NCBI RefSeq assembly: GCF_003260265.1
Contig: NZ_QITQ01000003.1
Span: forward strand, 1 to 64,000
DNA: 64,000 nt
Direction: 5' to 3'
Origin: Roseovarius amoyensis
Lineage (GTDB): Bacteria > Pseudomonadota > Alphaproteobacteria > Rhodobacterales > Rhodobacteraceae
Under the pieces are notes generated by a model. That model was not told the DNA's origin, made no database searches, and was given only the letters and a program-made list of their open reading frames with translations. This document shows, one piece after another, positions 16,029 through 24,548 of the stretch. Positions within the stretch are counted from its first letter, which is position 1. Every line of letters starts with the position of its first letter. A program made the translations under genes and the position numbers.

Positions 16029-18905
16029 ATGGCCGAACGATCCCGGGTCCTGGCGGTGCTGGGCCCGACCAACACGGGCAAGACCCACTACGCCATCGAA
16101 CGCATGCTGGGCTATCGCACCGGCGTGATCGGCCTGCCGTTGCGGCTGCTGGCGCGCGAGGTCTATGAACGCATCAAGGCGGTGCGCGGCCCTTCGGTGG
16201 TGGCGCTGGTCACCGGCGAGGAACGCATCGTGCCCGACCGCGCGCGGTACTGGGTCTGTACGGTCGAGGCGATGCCAGAGGGGCTGGGCACCGATTTCGT
16301 CGCCATCGACGAGATCCAGCTTTGCGCCGACCCCGAGCGCGGCCACGTCTTCACCGACCGGCTGTTGCAGATGCGCGGGCAGCACGAAACCCAGTTCCTG
16401 GGTGCCGAAACGATGCGCGGGGCCATCGCGGCGCTGGTGCCGGGGGTGGAATTTCTGCACCGCGAACGCATGTCGCAGCTCTCCTATACCGGCCCGCGCA
16501 AGATTTCGCGGATGCCGCCGCGCAGCGCCATCGTCGGGTTTTCGGTCGAAAACGTCTATGCCATCGCCGAATTGATCCGCAGGCAAAAGGGTGGCGCGGC
16601 GGTGGTGATGGGCGCGCTCAGCCCGCGCACGCGCAACGCCCAGGTCGAGCTTTATCAGAACGGCGATGTCGATTACCTGGTTGCGACCGACGCCATCGGC
16701 ATGGGGTTGAACCTGGATATCGACCACGTCGCGTTTTCGGCGCTGACGAAATTCGACGGCCGCCGGATGCGGACGCTGGCACCCAACGAGCTGGCCCAGA
16801 TCGCTGGGCGTGCGGGCCGGGGGATGCGCGACGGCACCTTCGGCGTGACCGGCGAGGCCCCCGATCTTGATGGCGAGGTGGCGCAGGCGATCGTCGATCA
16901 CCGCTTTGCCCCTGTCCGCAAGCTGGAATGGCGCAACCGGCGGCTGGTCTTCGGCAATGTCGATGCGCTGATTGCCTCGCTCGAAGAGCGCCCCGAGGAC
17001 GAGCGCCTGACCCGCGCGCGAGAGGCCGACGACATGGCGGCACTGCGCACGCTGGCGGCGCAGGCGGAAACCCGCGCGCGCGCATCCGATGCGCCCTCGG
17101 TGCGGTTGTTGTGGGATGTCTGCCGCATCCCCGATTTTCGCGGCATCAGCCACGCCGAACATGCCGGGTTGCTGGGTACCATATTTTGCGACCTGCACCA
17201 GCATGGCCGCATCCGGCGCGACTGGTTCGCCGAGCAAATTCGCCGTATCGACAGAACCGATGGCGGTATTGACGCGTTATCAAAGAGGCTGGCCTATATC
17301 CGAACATGGACCTATGTCGCGCAACGCAAGGGCTGGGTTGATGACGAAAGCCATTGGCGCGAGGCGACTCGCGCGGTAGAAGACCGGCTGTCGGATGCGC
17401 TTCACGGCGCACTGACCCAGAGATTCGTGGACCGGCGCACCTCGGTGCTTATGCGGCGGCTCAAACAGAAGGAGGCCATCGTGGCCGAAGTGAACGATAC
17501 CGGCGAAGTCACCGTCGAGGGCGAATTTGTTGGCCGTCTCGAAGGTTTCCGTTTCGTCCGCGACAAGACCGCAGCGGGGCAGGAGGCCAAGACCGTCGAA
17601 CAGGCCGGGCTGCAGGCGCTTGCGCCGCATTTCCATCTGCGCGCGGATCGGTTCTATAACGCCCCCGATACCGAGATAGATTTCACCGAACAAGGCGGCC
17701 TGATGTGGGGCAGCTCGGCGGTGGGCAAGCTGGTGCAGGGCAGCGATCCGCTGACGCCGCGCGCCGTGGGTTTTGTCGACGAGGCCGCAGGCCCGGACGT
17801 GACCGCCAAGGTCGAACGCCGGCTGCAGCATTTCATCGACCGCAAGATTGCCACGCTGTTCGAGCCGCTGAACGCGATCAGCAAGGACGAAACGCTGTCG
17901 GGTCTGGCCCGCGGTTTCGGGTTCCGTCTGATCGAGAATTTCGGCATCATCCCGCGCGGCGCGGTGGCAGCAGAGGTCAAGGCGCTGGACCAGGAGGCGC
18001 GCGGCCAGCTGCGCAAGCATGGCGTGCGCTTTGGCCAGTTTACGATCTTCATGCCCTTGCTGCTGAAACCCGGGCCGACGCGGCTGCGGCTGGTGCTGTG
18101 GGGCCTGCAAAAGGGGCTGGACGAGTTCCCCGAGGCGCCGCCGCCGGGTCTGGTGACCGTACCCGCCGGCACCGGCCAGCCCGAGGGCTATTTCGCCATG
18201 GCCGGTTATCGTGCCGCCGGCGAGCGGGCGATCCGTATCGACATGCTGGAACGGCTGGCTGACATGCTGCGTGCCCAGGACAGCCGCGCCGGGTTCGAGG
18301 CGACCGCCGACATGCTGTCGATCACCGGCATGACGCTGGAACAGTTCGCCGGTCTGATGACCGGCCTTGGCTACCGCGCCGAGCGTGGTGAACGCGAAAA
18401 GGTGAAACCGGTGGATCAGGCGATTGTGGACGCGCCCGCTGATGCCGCAGCCGGGGCAGAGGCCGAGGCTGCGGAGACCCAGACAGCCAAACAGGTTGTC
18501 GAGGAAATCGCTGATCAGGGCGAAGCGCCGCTGGCCGCCGAACCGACCGAACCGGCCGAGGTTGCGCCCGATATCGCCGCCACCCCCGATGATGAACTGC
18601 CGCCGGGGGCCACCCCGGCCGAAACCGCAGAGCCCGAGCAGGAAGTGTTCTATACCTTCACCTGGGCGGGCCGCGCCCGAAACGCCCGGCCTGGCCAGGC
18701 GCAGGGCAGGGATGACAAGGCCCCGCGCGGCCGCAAGGGTGGCAAGCCGGGCAACAAACCCGGCGGCAAGCCCAGGGGCAAGCCGGGTGGCAAGCCCGAG
18801 CATAAGGGCGCACGCACCTATTCGGCCCGGCCCGAGAAGAAAGACCGCATCGACCCCGACAACCCCTTTGCCGCGGCGCTGATGGGGCTCAGGGATAAGA
18901 CCTGA
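16029..18905 (+). CDS. Suv3-like DEAD/H-box helicase with long charged tail
   Basis: 958 residues. The first ~350 form a superfamily-2 helicase of the Suv3 (mitochondrial degradosome) type: Walker A GPTNTGKT (12-19), DEIQ Walker B, and motif VI-like QIAGRAGRG. A long middle region of Suv3-like alphaproteobacterial type follows, then an acidic/alanine-rich spacer (~800-875). The basic tail is rich in Gly-Lys-Pro (KGGKPGNKPGGKPRGKPGGK, about 898-917) and probably disordered and RNA-binding. The known relatives unwind RNA, so a role in RNA decay or ribosome-related RNA handling is likely. The downstream S4 gene starts five bases after the stop. Confidence 0.85.
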   Translation: MAERSRVLAVLGPTNTGKTHYAIERMLGYRTGVIGLPLRLLAREVYERIKAVRGPSVVALVTGEERIVPDRARYWVCTVEAMPEGLGTDFVAIDEIQLCADPERGHVFTDRLLQMRGQHETQFLGAETMRGAIAALVPGVEFLHRERMSQLSYTGPRKISRMPPRSAIVGFSVENVYAIAELIRRQKGGAAVVMGALSPRTRNAQVELYQNGDVDYLVATDAIGMGLNLDIDHVAFSALTKFDGRRMRTLAPNELAQIAGRAGRGMRDGTFGVTGEAPDLDGEVAQAIVDHRFAPVRKLEWRNRRLVFGNVDALIASLEERPEDERLTRAREADDMAALRTLAAQAETRARASDAPSVRLLWDVCRIPDFRGISHAEHAGLLGTIFCDLHQHGRIRRDWFAEQIRRIDRTDGGIDALSKRLAYIRTWTYVAQRKGWVDDESHWREATRAVEDRLSDALHGALTQRFVDRRTSVLMRRLKQKEAIVAEVNDTGEVTVEGEFVGRLEGFRFVRDKTAAGQEAKTVEQAGLQALAPHFHLRADRFYNAPDTEIDFTEQGGLMWGSSAVGKLVQGSDPLTPRAVGFVDEAAGPDVTAKVERRLQHFIDRKIATLFEPLNAISKDETLSGLARGFGFRLIENFGIIPRGAVAAEVKALDQEARGQLRKHGVRFGQFTIFMPLLLKPGPTRLRLVLWGLQKGLDEFPEAPPPGLVTVPAGTGQPEGYFAMAGYRAAGERAIRIDMLERLADMLRAQDSRAGFEATADMLSITGMTLEQFAGLMTGLGYRAERGEREKVKPVDQAIVDAPADAAAGAEAEAAETQTAKQVVEEIADQGEAPLAAEPTEPAEVAPDIAATPDDELPPGATPAETAEPEQEVFYTFTWAGRARNARPGQAQGRDDKAPRGRKGGKPGNKPGGKPRGKPGGKPEHKGARTYSARPEKKDRIDPDNPFAAALMGLRDKT

Positions 18906-18910
18906 CGCCG

Positions 18911-19291
18911 GTGAACGAACTGCCGCAAAAGGCCCGGCTGGACAAATGGCTCTGGCAGGCGCGGTTCTTCAAGACGCGCAGCCTGTCGGCGGGGGTGGTC
19001 ACGGGCGGGCATGTGCGCGTCAACAGCCGCAAGGTTTCGAAGCCCGCACAGGCCGTGGGTCTGGGCGATGTGCTGACCTTTCCACAGGGGCGGCGGGTGC
19101 GGGTGGTGCGCATTCTTGCCCTGGCCACCCGGCGCGGACCGGCCACCGAGGCGCAGACGCTTTATGACGATCTCTTGCCCGATCTGCCGGATGACCGCGC
19201 GCCGCCCGCGCCGCGCTATGACGGCGGCGGCAGGCCGTCCAAGCGCGACCGCCGCAAACTGAACCTGAGACGTTCCGACACGCTTGAATGA
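18911..19291 (+). CDS. S4-domain RNA-binding protein (Hsp15/HslR type)
   Basis: 126 residues from a GTG. The S4 domain occupies residues ~8-70 (RLDKWLWQARFFKTRSL, GGHVRVNSRKVSKPAQ), followed by a short Arg/Lys-rich C-terminal tail. It is the Hsp15-like family that binds stalled 50S subunits or rRNA. It follows the RNA helicase by five bases, which supports an RNA-metabolism operon. The ribosome site is weak, so the start is not certain. Confidence 0.85.
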   Translation: MNELPQKARLDKWLWQARFFKTRSLSAGVVTGGHVRVNSRKVSKPAQAVGLGDVLTFPQGRRVRVVRILALATRRGPATEAQTLYDDLLPDLPDDRAPPAPRYDGGGRPSKRDRRKLNLRRSDTLE

Positions 19292-19343
19292 TCGGCGCGG
19301 CTGGATTAGGTCACCGCCACAAGTCATGGGATGAGAGTACAAG

Positions 19344-19682
19344 ATGACCTACGTGGTTACCGACAACTGCATTGCCTGCAAATACACCGACTGTGTCGAG
19401 GTGTGCCCGGTGGATTGTTTCTACGAGGGCGAGAACATGCTGGTCATCCATCCCGACGAATGCATCGACTGCGGCGTGTGCGAACCCGAATGCCCCGCCG
19501 ACGCCATCCGCCCGGATACCGAGCCCGACATGGATAAATGGGTCGAGTTCAACCGCGAGTATTCGGAAAAGTGGCCGGTCATCGTTTCGAAAAAAGATCA
19601 GCTGCCCGAAGCCGAGGAACGCGACGGCGAAGAAGGCAAGCTGGAAAAGTACTTTTCGGAAAAACCGGGCGAGGGCAACTGA
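19344..19682 (+). CDS. fdxA: FdxA, 7Fe ferredoxin ([3Fe-4S][4Fe-4S])
   Basis: 112 residues. The cysteines match Azotobacter FdI shifted by one: Cys9, Cys17 and Cys50 for the 3Fe cluster; Cys21, Cys40, Cys43 and Cys46 for the 4Fe cluster; Cys12 and Cys25 as the two free ones. The acidic C-terminal tail is typical. It is a low-potential electron carrier; its partner is not identifiable here. The S4-FdxA-CarD order is one I recall from other Rhodobacterales. Confidence 0.95.
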   Translation: MTYVVTDNCIACKYTDCVEVCPVDCFYEGENMLVIHPDECIDCGVCEPECPADAIRPDTEPDMDKWVEFNREYSEKWPVIVSKKDQLPEAEERDGEEGKLEKYFSEKPGEGN

Positions 19683-19982
19683 ACTCTCCCGGTGCGCGTC
19701 GGCAAGGCCCCAATGGCCGCCCATAGGCACGACGCTGCGTAACGCAGTCCATGATCGCGGGTGCATGGCATGCATGGCGCGGTGATTGCGCTTTCGAAAT
19801 GTCGAAATTTGTGGTATGGTCAGTAAATAGCTGAAGATAACCGCCTGGACCCGTCTGCCCGAGCAACAAACTGGGGATGACGCTTTTTGCGTCCGACATG
19901 TTGGCTCATTGGATGATCTCATCCTGTGGGGGGAAAGGCGTGTTCCGTTGTCGACGGCCCCTGATGAGTGAGGAAGAACTGA
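19683..19982 (+). promoter_or_regulatory. 300-base intergenic region holding the probable carD promoter
   Basis: No gene is visible. A possible sigma70-type promoter reads TTTCGA (19792-19797), 17 bases, TATGGT (19815-19820); the -35 is poor. The stretch TTTCGAAATGTCGAAATTT around it contains overlapping short repeats centred on TCGAAAT. This leaves a ~160-base leader before carD without an obvious structure I can assign. No clear terminator for fdxA was found. Confidence 0.35.
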
Positions 19983-20492
19983 ATGAGCAAATCGAAAAAG
20001 TCCGAGTTCCGGCCCGATGATTATGTTGTCTATCCCGCCCATGGCGTGGGTCAGATCGTGTCGATCGAGAAACAGGAAATCGCCGGAATCGAACTGGAAT
20101 TGTTCGTGATCTCCTTTGAAAAGGACAAGATGACGCTGCGGGTGCCCACCCACAAGGCGACCGAGATCGGAATGCGCGGCCTGTCCAGCCCCGACGTGGT
20201 GTCCAGGGCGATGACCACGCTCAAGGGCAAGGCGCGGGTCAAGCGCGCGATGTGGTCGCGCCGGGCGCAGGAATACGAGCAAAAGATCAACTCGGGCGAC
20301 CTGATCGCGATTGCCGAGGTGGTGCGCGACCTGCACCGCACCGACGAACAGCGCGAGCAAAGCTATTCCGAACGTCAGCTTTACGAGGCGGCGCTGGAAC
20401 GGCTGACGCGCGAAGTGGCCGCCGTCAGCGGCGAGGGTGAGGTTGAAGCGGCCAAGCAGGTCGACGAGGTACTGGTGTCGCGCGCCGCCTGA
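19983..20492 (+). CDS. carD: CarD-family transcription regulator
   Basis: 169 residues with an N-terminal CarD/TRCF RNA-polymerase interaction domain (DYVVYPAHGVGQIVSIEKQE, then FVISFEKDKMTLRVP) and a C-terminal helical domain (WSRRAQEYEQKINSGD). CarD binds the RNA polymerase beta subunit and stabilises open complexes at many promoters. It has its own intergenic region upstream and a clear terminator downstream, so it appears to be a single-gene unit. Confidence 0.95.
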   Translation: MSKSKKSEFRPDDYVVYPAHGVGQIVSIEKQEIAGIELELFVISFEKDKMTLRVPTHKATEIGMRGLSSPDVVSRAMTTLKGKARVKRAMWSRRAQEYEQKINSGDLIAIAEVVRDLHRTDEQREQSYSERQLYEAALERLTREVAAVSGEGEVEAAKQVDEVLVSRAA

Positions 20493-20514
20493 GCGCCGGA
20501 CCGTGAAACGATTG

Positions 20515-20543
20515 AAGGCCGCGCCGGTGGGTGCGGCCTTTTT
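20515..20543 (+). terminator. Intrinsic terminator after carD
   Basis: A perfect 8-bp stem AAGGCCGC (20515-20522) / GCGGCCTT (20533-20540) with a 10-base loop runs into a five-T tract ending at 20543, 22 bases after the carD stop. Confidence 0.9.
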
Positions 20544-20627
20544 CGTGCCTGGACGCGGGGTTATTGCCTATCGCACCAGATCGGTTTGACGCCCGCCCCG
20601 GGTGTTTCTGATTGAATGCGACATGCT

Positions 20628-21389
20628 TTATGTCGCCAGGCTTGCCAGCACCGCCACCTCGGCCACCTGCTGGGTCGCGCCCAGGATATCACCCGTCTGC
20701 CCGCCGATGGTGGCCTGCGCCAGCCAGCGCATCACCAGCATGGCCCCGCCGGCCCAGATCAGCGCCCAGGGCGCCTGCAGCCCGGTCAGGATCAGTGCAG
20801 CGGCGATGCCGATGCCGGCGGCAACCCATGCCGTGGCCGGTGTTACCTGTCCCACACCATGCGACAGCCCGCTGCTGCGCGCCGGGGGCAGGGTTGCCAT
20901 CAGCGCCGGCATCATCCCCCGCGATACCGTCGCCGCCACCATGATCGCCGCCGCCGCCGGGCCGGGGCCGGCCTGAAACAGCATCCACAACGCCGCCCAC
21001 CGCGCAGCAAAAGCCAGGATCAGCGCCAGCACGCCATAGGTGCCGATGTGGCTGTCCTTCATGATTTCCAGCCGGCGTTCGCGGGTCCAGCCACCGCCCA
21101 GCCCATCGGCGGTGTCGGCCAGCCCGTCTTCGTGCATCGCACCGGTCGACAGGATCATCACGCCCAGAACCAGCACCGCCGTCAGCGCCGGCGCCATGCC
21201 CAGCCAGTGCGCCACCAGCCCCGCCAGCGCCGCCAGCCCCCCCAGGATCAGCCCGGCCACCGGATAGGCCCATGCGGCCCTGGCCGCATCGTGCGGTGCC
21301 CCGCCGGATGTCACCGGCAGGCGCGAGAGCAGCGCCAATGCCTGGCGGATATGGGCGGGGTCGAGGTCGGGCCGGTCGGTTCCTGGCAT
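20628..21389 (-). CDS. cobS: Adenosylcobinamide-GDP ribazoletransferase
   Basis: 253-residue polytopic membrane protein that joins adenosylcobinamide-GDP and alpha-ribazole in the last steps of cobalamin assembly. The family segment AMHEDGLADTADGLGGG, with its acidic metal-binding residues, and the following KDSHIGTYG are intact. About six hydrophobic segments follow. It is divergent from cobT, whose product makes the ribazole phosphate precursor; the 75-base gap is too short for a cobalamin riboswitch. Confidence 0.95.
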   Translation of the reverse strand: MPGTDRPDLDPAHIRQALALLSRLPVTSGGAPHDAARAAWAYPVAGLILGGLAALAGLVAHWLGMAPALTAVLVLGVMILSTGAMHEDGLADTADGLGGGWTRERRLEIMKDSHIGTYGVLALILAFAARWAALWMLFQAGPGPAAAAIMVAATVSRGMMPALMATLPPARSSGLSHGVGQVTPATAWVAAGIGIAAALILTGLQAPWALIWAGGAMLVMRWLAQATIGGQTGDILGATQQVAEVAVLASLAT

Positions 21390-21464
21390 GGCGAAGTCTC
21401 TTTTCGGTCTGTAATCCGGGTTTCTGTGGGGTAAGAGAGCGTCAGAAAGACCGCGGGGGACAGG

Positions 21465-22481
21465 ATGCTACAGGATATCGGGACAGTCGAGGCGTTTTCA
21501 CAGCTCTTGCACGACCTGCCGCAGGAAGATGGCGCAGCGCGCAGTGCCGCCTCGGCGCGCAACGGCGAGTTGACCAAGCCGCCAGGGTCACTGGGCCGGT
21601 TGGAGGACCTGGCCGCCTGGTACGCCGCCTGGCGCGGCGATCCGCGCCCGGTGATCCGCACGCCGCAGGTCATTGTCTTTGCCGGCAATCACGGCGTCAC
21701 GGCGCAGGGTATCTCGGCCTTTCCGGGCGAGGTGACGGGTCAGATGGTGGCCAATTTCCGGGCCGTTGGCGCGGCCATCAACCAGCTGGCAGAGCTGGCC
21801 GGCGCGCGCATGGATGTGCATGCGCTCGACCTGGACCGCCCGACCGCAGATTTCACCCAGGGCGCCGCCATGACCGGGGCGGAGTTCGTGCAGGCGTTGA
21901 ATATTGGCTGGCAAGCCGTTGATGAAAAAACGGATTTGCTGGTTGTGGGCGAAATGGGGATCGGCAACACTACCGCCGCTGCCGCGATTGCGCTGGCGCT
22001 ATATGGCGGCGAGGCGGGTGATTGGGTCGGCCGTGGGACCGGGCTTTCGGACGAGGGGCTGAGCCACAAGGCGCAGGTGGTGACGCGCGCGGTGGCGGCC
22101 AATGCCGCCTGTCGGGGCGACGGGCTGGAGGTGCTGCGCTGCCTCGGCGGGCGCGAGATTGCGGCGATGGCCGGGGCGATGGTGCGTGCGCGGATGCTGC
22201 GCATTCCGCTGATCCTGGACGGGTTCATCTGCACCGCCGCCGCCGCCTGCCTTGAGAGGGCGCAGAAAGGCGCGCTCGATCACGCCGTCGCGGGCCATGT
22301 GAGCGCCGAGTTTGCGCATCCCAGGATGCTGGAAAACCTGGGGAAAGAGCCGCTTTTGTCGCTGGGCATGCGGCTGGGCGAAGGGTCGGGCGCGGCGCTG
22401 GCGATCAACATCCTCAAGGGGGCGCTGGCGTGCCATTCGGGTATGGCGACCTTTGCCGAAGCGGGCGTTGCGGGCGGCTGA
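21465..22481 (+). CDS. cobT: Nicotinate-nucleotide-dimethylbenzimidazole phosphoribosyltransferase
   Basis: 338 residues, the usual size. Family landmarks: [13 protein letters not shown] near the N terminus, [27 protein letters not shown], and [12 protein letters not shown]. It transfers phosphoribose from nicotinate mononucleotide to dimethylbenzimidazole to make the lower ligand of cobalamin. It is head-to-head with cobS and ends six bases from the convergent antiporter gene. Confidence 0.95.
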   Translation: MLQDIGTVEAFSQLLHDLPQEDGAARSAASARNGELTKPPGSLGRLEDLAAWYAAWRGDPRPVIRTPQVIVFAGNHGVTAQGISAFPGEVTGQMVANFRAVGAAINQLAELAGARMDVHALDLDRPTADFTQGAAMTGAEFVQALNIGWQAVDEKTDLLVVGEMGIGNTTAAAAIALALYGGEAGDWVGRGTGLSDEGLSHKAQVVTRAVAANAACRGDGLEVLRCLGGREIAAMAGAMVRARMLRIPLILDGFICTAAAACLERAQKGALDHAVAGHVSAEFAHPRMLENLGKEPLLSLGMRLGEGSGAALAINILKGALACHSGMATFAEAGVAGG

Positions 22482-22487
22482 GCCGGG

Positions 22488-24428
22488 TCAGGTGTCGCCC
22501 GGTTTCGCCATTCCTTCGATACGGTCGGTTTGGGCTGCGGAAGCGGCGGCGCGCTCTTCCAGCTGCGACAATAGCATGGTCTGCAATTCCTGCTCCAGCT
22601 CCTTGGCGCGGGTGATGTAGGCGGGGTTGTTCACTGTCGGAACGGTCGGATCCCACAGTCCTGCCAGCTCGCGCACAGATTTGCGGTCGTGCTGGTAGAA
22701 CATCTTTTCCATCTCGGCCGCTTCGAATTCGGAAAGCCCCATGTTTTCCAGCACATAGCGCCCGGCCCTGAGCGAGCTGTCAAAGAGTTCGCGCACGATG
22801 TCGTTGGCCCCGGCCTTGAACAGGCGGAACACATGGGTGCGGTCGTGGGCGCGCGCGACGATGTGCAGGTCGGGCCGTTTGCGGCGGGCGAACGCAACCA
22901 GCCTTGTGGCTGCGTCGGGATCGTCCAGCGCCACCACCAACACCTGCGCGCTGGCCAGCCCGGCGGCGTGCAGCAGGTCGGGGCGGGTCGGGTCGCCGAA
23001 GAACCCCTTGATGCCAAAGCGGCGCATCCGCTGGATCGCGCCAAGGTCGTTGTCCAGCACGACGGTCTTGTATCCGCTCGAACGCACCAGCCGGTTGACG
23101 ATCTGCCCGAAACGCCCGATCCCGGCGATGATGACCGGGCCCTGGGCCTTTATTTCGTCGGGTTCGCGGATCTCGGCGCCGTCGTCCATCCGGCGCGACA
23201 GCCAGTCGTAGAGGATAAAGAGCAGCGGCGTGATCAGCATCGAGATTGCCACCACCAACAGCAACAGCCCGGTCATCGACGGCGGGATCACGTTCTGCTG
23301 GCCGGAAAACGAGATCAGGACAAAGCCGAATTCCCCCGCCTGCGCCAGCGACAGGGTAAAAAGCCACAGGCTGCGCCGCCGCAGGCCAAAGGCGCGGCCC
23401 AGCAGATATAGGATCGCGCCCTTGAGCACGATCACCGCCAGCGCCAGCCCCATGACGGTAAAGAACTGACCCAGCAGCGCGTTCAGGTCGATCCCCGCGC
23501 CCACGGTGATAAAGAACAGCCCCAGCAGCAGCCCCTTGAACGGGGCGATATCGCTTTCCAGCTGGTGGCGGAACTCGGAAGAGGCCAGCACCACCCCGGC
23601 CAGGAAGGCCCCCAGCGCCGGCGACAACCCGACCAGGTTCATCAGGAACGCGATGCCGATCACGATCAGCAGCGCCAGCGCGGTGAACAACTCGTTCAGC
23701 CGGGCGGCGTGGATAAAGCGAAAGACCGGGTTTGTCAGATAGATACCGGCCAGGATGATCGCCCCGACCGAGCCAACGGTCACCAGTGTGACGCCCCAGC
23801 CCGGCAGGCTCTGGATGAATGACACCGCCGCTTGGTGCGCGCCTTCGGGTTCCGGCGCGCCGCCTTCGCTGACGCGCTTGATGGTCTCGCCCAAAATCAT
23901 GTCGGGCGTCTTGGGCAGCGCCAGCAGCGGCAGGAACGCCAGCATCGGGATGACCGCGATGTCCTGTGTCAGCAGCACGGAAAAGGACGACCGCCCGCCG
24001 GGTGTCTGCATCAGCCCCTTTTCCGTCAGCGTTTGCAGCACGATCGCGGTGGAAGAGAGCGCAAAGACCATGCCGATGGCCAAGGCCACGCTCCAACCCA
24101 GGCCCAGCGCCATGCCGCCGGCCATCACCGCGGCCGTGGTCAGCGATATCTGCAGCCCGCCCAGCCCCAGCAGGCGGTGGCGCATGTCCCACAGCGCGCG
24201 GGGTTCCAGCTCCAGCCCGATGATGAACAGCATCATCACCACGCCGAATTCGGCGAAATGCTGCAGCTCTTCGGTTTCATGCCCGCCGATAAAGCCGAAT
24301 ATCGGCCCGATCAGCAGCCCCGCGGCCAGATACCCCAGCACTGACCCCAGCCCAAGCCTTGCCGCCAGCGGCACCGATATGACGGCGGCGGCGAGAAATA
24401 TGGTGGCCTGGAACAGGAAACCGTCCAT
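22488..24428 (-). CDS. KefB-type monovalent cation:proton antiporter
   Basis: 646 residues. The first ~385 form a 12-13 segment CPA2 exchanger (FAEFGVVMMLFIIGLELEP, LLTQDIAVIPMLAFLPLL, FLAGVVLASSEFRHQLESDI). Residues ~410-530 form an RCK/TrkA-N domain with the nucleotide loop GIGRFGQIV. A ~100-residue cytoplasmic tail follows. It probably exports K+ in exchange for protons. No KefF/G-type ancillary gene is adjacent, so the glutathione-gated role known for E. coli KefB cannot be assumed. Confidence 0.88.
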   Translation of the reverse strand: MDGFLFQATIFLAAAVISVPLAARLGLGSVLGYLAAGLLIGPIFGFIGGHETEELQHFAEFGVVMMLFIIGLELEPRALWDMRHRLLGLGGLQISLTTAAVMAGGMALGLGWSVALAIGMVFALSSTAIVLQTLTEKGLMQTPGGRSSFSVLLTQDIAVIPMLAFLPLLALPKTPDMILGETIKRVSEGGAPEPEGAHQAAVSFIQSLPGWGVTLVTVGSVGAIILAGIYLTNPVFRFIHAARLNELFTALALLIVIGIAFLMNLVGLSPALGAFLAGVVLASSEFRHQLESDIAPFKGLLLGLFFITVGAGIDLNALLGQFFTVMGLALAVIVLKGAILYLLGRAFGLRRRSLWLFTLSLAQAGEFGFVLISFSGQQNVIPPSMTGLLLLVVAISMLITPLLFILYDWLSRRMDDGAEIREPDEIKAQGPVIIAGIGRFGQIVNRLVRSSGYKTVVLDNDLGAIQRMRRFGIKGFFGDPTRPDLLHAAGLASAQVLVVALDDPDAATRLVAFARRKRPDLHIVARAHDRTHVFRLFKAGANDIVRELFDSSLRAGRYVLENMGLSEFEAAEMEKMFYQHDRKSVRELAGLWDPTVPTVNNPAYITRAKELEQELQTMLLSQLEERAAASAAQTDRIEGMAKPGDT

Positions 24429-24548
24429 GCGATGGCGGACCTCGATTGCTGTTGTCGTGGCGATATAATGGCAGGGCGGTGGGGCATTTGCACGGCTTGA
24501 TGTGCCGTTTTTTCCCGGGTCCGTGTCAGCTTGCCCTGCAGCGAGGCG

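Noticed and set aside
21390..21464. Cobalamin riboswitch between cobS and cobT
   Set aside because: Only 75 bases are available and no B12-box-like sequence is seen.
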